Positions 21,001 through 33,000 of a stretch of 64,000 nt of DNA are shown one piece after another. Location of the stretch: assembly GCF_015182285.1 (NCBI RefSeq), contig NZ_PRDM01000005.1, positions 520,239 through 584,238 on the forward strand, read 5' to 3'. The stretch comes from Flavobacterium hungaricum. Lineage in GTDB: Bacteria; Bacteroidota; Bacteroidia; Flavobacteriales; Flavobacteriaceae. Positions within the stretch are counted from its first letter, which is position 1; every line of letters starts with the position of its first letter. The position numbers were made by a program, and so were the translations under genes. The notes beneath the pieces were generated by a model. The model was not told the origin of the DNA. It did not search any database and saw nothing but the letters and a program-made list of their open reading frames with translations.

Positions 21001-24000
21001 AACACTTCCGTCTACACTATAAGTAGCTCCTCCAACAATCGCTGGATCAACTGTACCTCCAATAGTGAAGTTAAATGCAGTACCATTGTAACAGAACGCT
21101 GGCGGTGCAATAATGGTAGGCTCATCGTCCTTGTCTAAAGTCACCGTTGCAGATTTAATACATCCGTAGGCGTCTTTTACATAAACTGTATAAGTTCCTG
21201 CATCTCTATTAAATGTATTTGCAGGTACCCATCCAAGAGTCGCTGCTGTTGGAGCAGGATCTGTTGATGGCAATAGTAAATACATGTAAGGTGAAGTACT
21301 TGTAACAGTACCGTCTTTAGCAATAGCGGTTATAACTCCAGAAGCTGGATTACAATTCGCGTTTTTAGAAACAGAAGCTGTAATAGATAAATCAATCGCA
21401 GATTCAGTAATATTGAATGATGCTGTACCGATACTACATCCGGCATTTGTTGCACCAGCTGTTTCTCTAATTACTACAATATAGTTTCCGAAAGTCAATG
21501 GCCCTAGATTTGAAACCGTAAGACTTCCGTTAGCTGGAACACTTCCTGTTCCAACAACACCAGTACTAGCCATAGACTGAGAATTATAAATCTCGTAACT
21601 AATTGGCGTAGCAGCAGGATAAGTACTATTTACTGTGAATGTAACATTTCCGTTTGCACTTCCTTTACATGTAATGTTATTTGAAGTAAGTGCAGTAGTT
21701 GTTAATGTTGAATTTGTTGGAATTGGCATTGTAGCTGTTTCAAAATAGTAACAACCTGTCAAAGCATCGTGTACAACAAAAGTGTACTGAACCCCTGGTA
21801 TTAAGTTCGGAATTGTCGCTTTTTTACTTCCAGGATTTACTCCTGCAGGAACTCCTAGAACATCTTCGTCATACCAAGGTAAAGCAGTCGGTGCTGTATA
21901 AGTCATTCCTGGTCCTGTGTAAACAGCAAAGTGGAAAGGACCATTACCAGTAATATTTGTTGAAGTTGCTCCAATTGCTACAACTGCAGAACCTAAACTT
22001 GAACAATTTGCTGGTGGTGCAGTAACTGTAATATCTAAATCTTGTGGAGGAGATGCAACTAATACATTTTGGATTAGAACTGAACATCCGTTTCTATCCA
22101 CAACATTAATTTGGTACAATCCGAAATCAACAACATTAAAACTAACTGAAGTTGTTCCTAAATTGTTTAATTCAGAATTGTTGTATCCATTTACCCCAGT
22201 AACATAATAGTTATAAGGACCAACACCGCCTGTAACGCTGTCAACAATAACAGAACCTTTTGAAATACCTGTTGTCGTGTTACAAGTAATAGGCACTGCG
22301 TGATGAGCAACGCTTATTGGCAATGGCTCATTTATAGTAATAGTTTCTGTATCAAAACATCCTCTAGCATCTGTTACAGTAATTGTATAATTACCCGCAG
22401 CTAGGCCAGAAGTTTGTGTTCCATAGTCTGTTCCAGTAGTATTGTTCAAGACATTGATTACAAATGGAGCTAATCCTTTTGTAGCATCGTATGTCACAGA
22501 AATAGCTGCAGTATCCTCACCACTACAATTAATTGTTTGTGTTTGCGAAACAGCCGTAATTTCTGGTGTTACTGTCGGCGTTATAATTACAGCAGAAGAT
22601 GTTGCAGTACAACCTCTAGAATCTGTTACTGTAAATGTATAACTGCCTGGTGTATTTGTTGTAAATACATTTCCAGCAAATGTTCCTGTGTTTGGAGAAC
22701 TCGTGTATGTGTAAGCAGCTGCTCCACCTGCCGCAGTCAAAGTAACTTGAGCTGCTGTTGGATTTGAACACGTGATATCTTTATCTAAAATTGCAGATAA
22801 AGTTAAAGGATTATTTACAATCACTACATTACTGTCTGCAGTACAACCATTACCGTCTTTAATTCTAACGGTATAATTTCCAGGAGTTGTAATAACAAAT
22901 GTATTACCCGGTTGATATGAAGCACCATTGTTTATGCTATAGCTTAATGGAGCAACCAATCCAGCTCCTGGAGTTGCTGTAATCGTATAGCTTCCCACAC
23001 CAAAACATTGTCCTGTTGCACTAGCTGTTACTGTAGGGACAGCATCTCTTGTAATTGAAATATCTAATTTGAATGAACAATTATTAGCATCTAAGATATA
23101 AACATCCCAGTTAGGAATTGTTGGATCCAAGTTTGCTTTATTATTGTTTGTATAAGTTCCTGCAGGATCTCCATCGTGTACAAATGAATATCTGTAAACT
23201 GGAGTTCCGCCTGTTGCTGTCACTGTAACTGCAGATGTAGTTACAAAACAGTTTGCATTAACCGCTGTATATCCAGCAGTTAAATCTGCTGCAGGCTGGT
23301 TAATTGTGATTGATTCTGTTTCAGAACATCCTGTAGTTTCGTCTGTAACAACGATTACATAATTACCTGCTGTCAAGTTTGGAATATTAACAATAGCAGC
23401 AGTATTTCCTGTAACAGCGGTTCCGCCATTTACAGTATAGCTGTATGTAGAAGTAGCAGCAAAACCAGCAACCTCTAATCTTATAGATCCTGTATTACCT
23501 CCTCTACAAAGAACATCGCTTGTTTTCTTTACAACTAAGGTAATTGGAGTTACTGGATTAATAGTATGTGCTTCTGTATAATAACATCCGTTTGCATCTG
23601 TAACTCTGAACATGTATGTTCCAGGAGCTAATCCTGCAAAACTGTTAGAAGTTTGTTTAGCAATAATTACCGGAGACGGAGCAATTGTCTCGTATTGCAA
23701 TGCACCTACTCCATTAGTAGCTGTTAAAGTAACTGTAGTAGTTGTAGCCGTACAAGTAACCGCTGCTGCCGCAAATGTTAAATCTGTTGGTGGGTTTAAT
23801 CTTAAAAGTGTACCGCTTCCAGAAACTATACATCCTTTTGCATCACGCACTTCGTATGTGTAAGGCTGATCAACTCCTGTGTCGTTTAATGTCAAAACAT
23901 TATTAGAACCAAAACCTTGTCCATTGAATCTGTATTGGTAAGGAAGTGTTCCTGTTCCAGCTGTAACATTTACAGTAACTGTTCCTGCTACTTTACCGTT

Positions 24001-27000
24001 TGCAGTATTACATGTAAATCCAACAACTGATGTAGTAGCCGCTAATGTTAATGGCTGTGTAATTGTAACTGCCACAGAACCGATACATCCTTTACCGTCT
24101 TTTACATAGAACGTATAAGAACCTGCTGCTAATCCTGTAAATACAGGGTTTACAGTAAATCCTGTTGTTGCATTATTACTGTAAGTATAATCTCCAGCCC
24201 CGCCTGCACCTGTAAGGGTTACAGAACCGTCTGAATTTCCGTTACATGCAGCCGCTACCGGAACTGCTGTTACAGTAGGATTTGAAATTGGGGCAACTGT
24301 TGCTGTTGCTGTTTTAGAACATCCGTTAGCATCTGTAACTACAAATGTATACGTGTCTGCATTAGCAGCAGTAACCGAAAGTGTAAAGTTAGGTCCCGTT
24401 ATTGGAGCACTTGGAGCGCTCACTGTACCAGAACCTTTTTGAACTGTATAAGTAAATGGTGCTCTTCCGCCTCCAATCAATACGGTAATAACCGCATTTG
24501 GAGAAGCACTACAATCTAATTCTTTAGTAATGTCACCTACAGCCGTTAATTGCGGGTAAACCACAGTTGCTGCTGGAGCAGAAGCTGTACAATTATTTTT
24601 GTCTTTAACAGTAACAGTGTAAGAACCTGCTGCTACTGTAAAAGTAGGAGATGATTGGAAGTTTGTTCCATCGATACTGTATGTTAATGGCGCCAATCCT
24701 GTAGCTGCAGCTGTAATAGTAAAACTAGTTCCAGAAGCAGTACATTGATTGTTTACTGTAACATTAGTAACAGCCGGCAATGCATCTACAATAACTGTAA
24801 CTGTAGATTTAGCTGTACAGCCGTTTACATCTTTAACATAAACATCCCAAACACGATCTGCGCCTGAATTAGTGTCTACTGTTAAAATGTTACTGTTTCC
24901 ATACGCTGAAGTTGGAACAGTTGATGGGTTTTTCGCGAAAGCGTAAGTATAATTAGGGGTCCCGCCTGAAGCAGTAACCGTAATTTGTGAATTGTCATTG
25001 TTACAGCTTACATTGGTAGCAGTTGGCAAAGCAACTGTTAATGCAACGGCTGGCTGATCAATAACAATAGCTGCTGTACCAGTACATCCTGTAGCAGTGT
25101 CTGTAACCTGAACCGTGTAAGTTCCCGCTACAGCATTTGTCAATGTTAATACATTGCCTGATTTTGTAACGGTTCCTGTAGCCGGAGTAATAGTATAAGT
25201 ATACGCACCTGCTGTTGCAATTCCTGTAACAGTGTAAGTTCCAGATCCTGTGTTTCCTCCTCTACAAAGAACATCGCTTGTTTTTGCTGGAGTTACTACA
25301 ATTGGGGTAGCTGGATTAATCGTAAATGCTTCATTATAGTAACATCCGTTTGCATCTGTAACCTTGAACATGTATGTTCCAGGAGCTAATCCTGGGAAAC
25401 TGTTAGAGGTTTGTTTAGCAATAATTACCGGAGACGGAGCAATTGTTTCGTATTGTAATGCTGCCACTCCATTCGTTGCTGTTAAAGTAACTGTAGTAGA
25501 TGTAGCGTTACAAGTAACCGCTGCTGCCGCAAATGTTAAATCAGTTGGTGGGTTTAATCTTGAAAGTATTCCGTTTCCAGAAACTGTACATCCTTTTGCA
25601 TCACGTACAATGTATGTATAAGGCTGGTCAGCTCCGTTGTCGTTTAATGTTAATACATTTCCAGAACCGAATCCGTTTCCGTTGAAACTGTATTCATACG
25701 GAAGTGTTCCTGTTCCAGCTGTAACATTTACAGTAACTGTTCCTGCTACTTTTCCGTTAGAGGTGTTACATGTAAATCCAACAACTGATGTAGTAGCCGC
25801 TAATGTTAATGGCTGTGCAATTGTAACTGCCACAGAACCGATACATCCTTTACCGTCTTTTACATAGAACGTATAAGAACCTGCTGCTAATCCTGTAAAT
25901 ACAGGGTTTACAGTAAATCCTGTTGTTGCATTATTGCTGTAAGTATAGTCTCCAGCGCCGCCTGCACCTGTAAGGGTTACAGAACCGTCTGCATTTCCGC
26001 TACAAGCTGCCGCTACCGGAACTGCTGTTACAGTAGGGTTTGAAATTGGGGCAACCGTTGCTGTTGCTGTTTTAGAACATCCGTTAGCATCTGTAACTAC
26101 AAATGTATACGTGTCTGCATTAGCAGCAGTAACAGAAAGTGTAAAGTTAGGTCCAGTTATTGGAGCACTTGGAGCGCTCACTGTGCCAGAACCTTTTTGA
26201 ACTGTGTAAGTAAATGGTGCTCTTCCCCCTCCAATCAATACGGTAATAACCGCATTTGGAGAAGCACTACAATCTAATTCTTTAGTAATGTCACCTACAG
26301 CCGTTAATTGCGGGTAAACCACAGTTGCTGCTGGAGCAGAAGCTGTACAATTATTTTTGTCTTTAACAGTAACAGTATAAGAACCAGCTGCTACTGTAAA
26401 AGTAGGAGATGATTGGAAGTTTGTTCCATCGATACTGTATGTTAATGGCGCCAATCCTGTTGCTGTTGCTGTAATAGTAAAACTAGTTCCAGAAGCAGTA
26501 CATTGATTGTTTACTGTAACATTAGTAACAGCCGGCAATGCATCTACCACTACTGTTACAGTAGATTTAGCTGTACAGCCGTTTACATCTTTAACATAAA
26601 CATCCCAAACACGATCTGCGCCTGAATTAGTGTCTACTGTTAAAATGTTACTGTTTCCATATGCTGAAGTTGGAACAGTTGATGGGTTTTTCGCGAAAGC
26701 GTAAGTATAATTAGGGGTTCCGCCTGCAGCAGTAACCGTAATTTCTGAATTGTCATTACTACAGCTTACATTTGAAGCAACAGCTGAAGCAACTGATAAT
26801 CCAACAGCTGGCTGTGTGATCACAATATTCGCTGAACTCGTACATCCTGTAGTATTGTCTGTAACCTGAACTGTGTAAGTTCCTGCTGCAGCATTTGTCA
26901 ATGTTAATACATTGCCAGATTTTGTAACAGTTCCTGTAGCTGGAGTAATAGTGTAAGTGTAAGCACCTACTGTTGCATTTCCTGAAACGGTATAAGTTCC

Positions 27001-30000
27001 AGATCCTGTGTTTCCTCCTCTACAAAGAACATCGCTTGTTTTAGCTGGTGTTACTACAATTGGAGTAGCAGCGTTAATCGTAAATGCTTCATTATAGTAA
27101 CATCCGTTTGCATCTGTAACTCTAAAATTGTATACCCCTGAAGCTAAACCAGCAAAAACACCTGTCGTATTGGTAGCTGCTGATCCTGCAGGAGATGTGA
27201 TAGCAAAAGTTAATGGAGCAACTCCATTAGTTGCTGTAGCTGTAACTGTAGTAGTTGTAGCTGTACAAGTAACCGCTGCCGCACTGAAAGCTAAATCAGT
27301 AGGAGGGTTTAATCTGTTGATTATAATAGTTTGAACTGGTGTTTGACAACCTTGAGCATCTTTTACTACGTAAGAGATTGTTTGGTTTGTACCATTATCT
27401 GTTACAGAAAGCGTACGTGTGCTTGTAAATGTTGTACCTCCATCAAAACTATATTCATAAGGTGCTGTTCCAGTTGTAGGAACTGCTATTGTAACTGTAG
27501 CAGCTTGTTTTACGTTTGAAGCATTACAAGTAAATGTAGTTGCAGACGCAGTTGCTGTTAAAGTAGTTGGCTGTGTAATTGTTATTGTTCCAACAGCAGA
27601 CTTACAACCTTTGCTGTCCATAACTTGGTATGAATAAGTTCCAGCTGCTAATCCTGTGTAATTAGACTGCGTGATAAAAGCAGTAGGTACTGGTGTAGTT
27701 GTACTGCTGTAGAATAAATAAGAATATCCTCCAGAGCCTCCTGCACCTGCTAATTGTACAGATCCTGTTGATGCACCATTACATGTTGCATCTACTTTTT
27801 GTGCATCAACTGTAGGATTCACAATAGTATTTACTATTGCACTTACTGTAACAACACAACCTTTAGAATCTGTAATTTCAAAATAATATGTATCTGCTGT
27901 ATTTGCTCCCGTGTAAACAAAAGAACTTCCTGTTACAGCAGTACTAGATCCGTAAGATCCAGTTCCTTTTCTAACTTTATAAGTAAAACCACTTGTTCCT
28001 CCAGTAATAGTAACTGTAATAGAAGCATTTGGAGTGGTTGTACAATTTAACTCACCAGTAATCTTCGCTTCTCCTTGAAGTTGTGGTGCAATAACAATAT
28101 TACTAACTGTTGCTGTACAGTTATTACTATCTGTTACAACAATATTATGTGTTCCTGGGCCAACATTCGTAAAGGTATTCGAATTTTGTGGTGTTGCTCC
28201 GTCTAAACTATAAGTTAACGTTCCAGTTCCTGTAGCCGTAACTACAAGAGTAGATTGATTTGTAGTATCATAACATAAATCTGAAGTCGCTGCCAATGAT
28301 GCTGTAGGAGCGTTTGGAGCTACAACCGTTACCGCCGCAGATGCAGAAGATACACAAGTGTTTGAATCTCTAACTACTACAGTATAGGATCCTGTTGGAA
28401 CATTTGTAAAAATACCTGTTGTTTGGAAAGGTGTAACAATAGTAGCACCGTTCATTAATTGGAATTGGTATGCTGGTGTGCCGCCTGTAGCACCAGCCGT
28501 AATTGTTGCTCCTGTAGTACAAGTTGCTTCTTTTGTAACTATTGCTGTTGGTGCAATAGCTGTTGGTGCCTTAATAACCTGAGTTAATGGGAATACACAA
28601 CTTGAAGCGCTATTATCATAACGAACTCTAATATTATAAGTCTTACTGCTTAATCCTGTTGCTGTAACTGGAGAAACTTTAGAGTTAATCCATGTAGCAC
28701 CATTATCTAACGAATAATCAAATCCGTAAGGAAGATTAAAGTTTTGAGCCGCAATAGTGATTTCTCCATTATTAGATCCAACACAAGTTAAATCCTTAAA
28801 TCCAGTAACTGAAGCTGAGAATGCTTTATTACTATCAATAACGATTGGGAAATTCTTTTGTGCAATACAAGATTCTGGAATTTGACGTACCCAGATATCA
28901 TCTATAAGAACGTCATTTCCGTTAAATTCATTACTGTAAGAACGAATAACAAAACTTAAATTATTATATGCTCCTGGATTAAGAGACAATTCTTTATACT
29001 CCCATTTTTCAGTTTTTGGAACAACCCAAGGATTAGCTGTATCTGTTGTAGCAACAATTGTTTCTGTTCCTCCAACTCCATTTAAGTTATTAACTAATTG
29101 GATTGTCAGCTTTGGATCTGCATGAGAAGTAGATGTTTTTACAATTAAGTTTTCTGCCCATAATGAAATAATTACAGGTTGGTTTATAATAACATCTTTG
29201 ATTGGTTTACTATATAAAATACCACCAATACCTGCAGAACCTCCTACGTTCACACATAAGAATCTTCCAAGAGGATGTGCTGGAAGTGTATGATCTTTAG
29301 CAAAGATCCAAGAATTTCCAAAATTAGTTTTAATAGAACTTGCTACTGCGTACTTACCATCATTAATTTGGTAATCATTAAAGTCACCACAAGGATAACC
29401 AACTGGGTGCGGTGTAGATTCGTCCTCAAAACAATATGCAGGGTTAATACCTGGAGTAGTTGTATAAGTACCTTTACCAAAATCTTCTTGTAATAAGTTA
29501 CTATAAGTTGATACTGTAGTTACATTATATTTTACAGAAACTGTATGGCTTCCTGAAGGTACGTTAGTAAATACATTATTTGAGATTGGAGTATTAGCAA
29601 CTCCGTCAAGATAATATTCATAAGAGTAATTAGAAGAAGTTCCGTTTGTAACTGTAACTGTACTTGTTGCAGTACCATTACAATTAAATACTGGGTCTTC
29701 TACTCTAATAGTCGGATCAGAAGGTCTAGGATCTAAAATAATGTCATAAGGAATGGTATAGGTACATCCTAAAGCATCTCTAATTACTAAGATATAAGTT
29801 CCTGGTAAAACATTCTTTTCATTAGAAGTCTGCCAAGTTGCACCACCATCAAAACTATATTGGTATCCTGGAGTTCCTCCTTGAGCATTATTAATTCTTA
29901 ATTTTCCACCTTGGTTAACACCGCTTCCATCTGGAAGTGTACAACCTGCCAATGCGGCAACACCTGCAGAAGCTGTAAGAGCAGAACTTGGTCCAGTGAT

Positions 30001-33000
30001 TGTCACATTTTCAGTTGGTCCAAAACAATCTTGTGTAGCCGAGTTTGGCCAGTTTGTAATTGGGTAAGTAATGCTGTATTTTACTTTAACTTTATAATTA
30101 CCTGGTGATAAGTTAGAAAATATTGGACTTGCTTGGTAAGTTCCACCATCGTTTATACTATATGCCATAGTATAACCATTAGCATTGGTCAAGTTTATTC
30201 TAATTTCTGAACTTCCATCGTAACAATTACTGTTTGTATGCGAAACTGTATAAACAGGTGCTGGCAATGAAGCAACTTTTACTGTAATTGTTTTTTCACA
30301 AAGTTTTGAGTCACGAACGCGTATTACATAATCTCTCGCTGTCGGGGTTAAGATAATAATTGCATTCTGATCGTAATTATCATTATCTGAAGATGCCTGC
30401 GGTGTAGTCGAACCATCTACAAAGAATGAATAACCGCCGCTGCCGCCACTTGCCGAAATTTTATATTTTCCTTCACTACATGCTGTAAGTGGTGTAATTG
30501 CATTCGCTGTAAGAATAATTTCTGAAGCTGGATTGTTGATATATTTTCCTGTGCTTCCTGAACACTCTTTTGTGTTTCCGTTCATCGTGTAAACTTCAAC
30601 AGTGTAGTATTTTCCAGGAGCAGGAGTAAATGTATATACGTTTGCAGTAATAGGACCAACTTGCTGAATCACTGTACTACCATCAAGAAGAACAAAGTAA
30701 TAATTTGCAAAACCTGCAGTTGCACTTACCGTGATACTTCCATTTTCTCCATAACAATTTGGCTGTTCGTTAGGGTTCTCAACCTTAGGATCCATTGTCA
30801 GCGAAAGAATCTCGATACTATGCGATTTATAAACACAAGTATTCGGAACATTTTTAAGTCTGTAGTTGATCACATAATTTCCAGCCTCCCAAATATCAAA
30901 AACATTACTGTCTTGGTAATTTGTAGTATTACCATTGGCTCCAAGTTTGGTCAAACTGTACTCGTAACCAGCCAATAGTTGTGCTGTAATATTACCTTTA
31001 TTATAACAGATAATGTTTTTATGAGTTTCTGTAATCGAAACGTCACTTTTGTAAACATTAAAATAATAACGGTTAATACAACCATTTACATCAATGGTAA
31101 CGCGATAATAACCCGCTTCATTAACTGTAAATAACGAACCATTAGCTCCCGCAGAAACCCACGTACAGCTAGTTCTTTCGTCCGCACAAAGTTCAGATAA
31201 ATCTGTTGGTCGCGCACAAGTCGTCTTTTCCCAGACAATGGTAGCGCCGCTCAAATTCAGATTGATTAATCGCGTATCGTTAGAACCACAAAGGTAAATT
31301 TTAGGTAATGGCTTACCATCAATTAAACACCCAGTGATTGTACCGTCAGGATTTCTATTATCTGCGTAAGGTATAATTGGGTTTGTTCTTACTCCGCCTC
31401 CGTCTACAACCGTAATAATTTCTTGCAAATCGATACATGGAGGGTTTGCAGTATTGTAAACATAGTAAGTTCCCGGCTGTGTAATTGTCAAAGTCTGGTT
31501 TGTTCCGATTACAGGAGTTCCAGAAGAATTTGTAGACCAAGAATAACTTTTATATCCGCCAGATGCAGATATTGTCATGCTTGTTGTACAAATTTCTGTT
31601 CTTCTATTTTTACACGCATCCAAACCAACCAAAAAGTTAGTCGACTGCGGTACAATATTACATCCCGCTGTCGAAGCATAACTGCTGTCTCCGTAATTAG
31701 TACCAGAACCGCCGCGATCTCCAACATAGGAGGTCATTGCTGTATTCTGAATAAGATTAGAACAAGCATCTGTTAATTTAGAACAATCGTCTACAACCTT
31801 AACTTTAAAACGAATTTTATATTCTGGTGATCGAGTAGGAAGCACCGCTACATAACTATTCGGAATTGTAAAAGTTAATGTTCTTGTTGTTGGATTGTAT
31901 TGAACAAAAGAATTACCAGCTGCCGTAGTCGGAATTGTCATTCCAGGCGGTAATTCTAAAAGATCTGATGGAAAATTAAAATCAGTATTAATAGGAAGCT
32001 TATCCGTAATAGTAAATGATTTCGCATTATCATTTCCTTCATTTTTGAATACTAATTCATAACGAAGTTCTTCTCCTAATGTAACATCTTTACCACTTGC
32101 ATCATTGTTATTAATATCTTTTACCCCTTTGGTTAAAACAATTTTCGGAGCAATGATATCAACCGAGAAAGCGGTAAAATAATAAATAAAGACATCCGTA
32201 TTTGTCGCCAGAGTTATGGTTGCCGAGGTATCATTATTTTTGATAATTCCAGCCGAAGGATCAATATCGATAACCCCAGTATCAAATCCAAGGGTATTGG
32301 TACTTTTTGGTGTTCTATCGAGATAAGCTGAATTTAACGTATTGATCGTACTGTTAAAAAAGTTATTAGCGTTTCCTATTCTCGGTCTTGTTGGCGGTGT
32401 AATAGTCGTTCCGTTTATTTGAAGATAATCACCTGTATAACCTAAATCCCCTTCAAGCGCTGCAAATGCAAAACGTGCCTGAACAGGACCTGTAGGAATG
32501 GTTGTAAAACCAGTAATGGTGGTGTTATTTGGCCCACCCCCTTGTTGTCTTGCAGTAAAACCGTTAAAAGTAGATATGGCTTTAGTCGGCAGACTCGAAT
32601 CTTCATAAACAATAAAAAGAGACCAACCGGCAGATAAACCAGTTCCTCCATTAGATCCTTCACTAGAAATTACGTTCGCAACCGTATAAGTACCATTCGG
32701 ATTTGTCGCGCTCAATAAATTAGTAACATCGGCAAAGCAAGCATAAGCCTGAGTATTATCAGGATTAATACCACCCGCACGAGTCGTTATATCATGAATA
32801 ATCGTTCCAGTAATATCTTGATAATTACTGTTAGATGTATTAGGTACCTTAAATTTTACCTTATTAATATTAGCCCTGTTAGTACCGTTTAATGTTGCTG
32901 CCCAATACAGTGCTGCGTAGGCAACTCTGTAACAAGGTGAAGCAGGAGCCCTGTTGTTGGGTACCGTAAGATTGGCACTACTTGAACTAAAAATTCCAGC

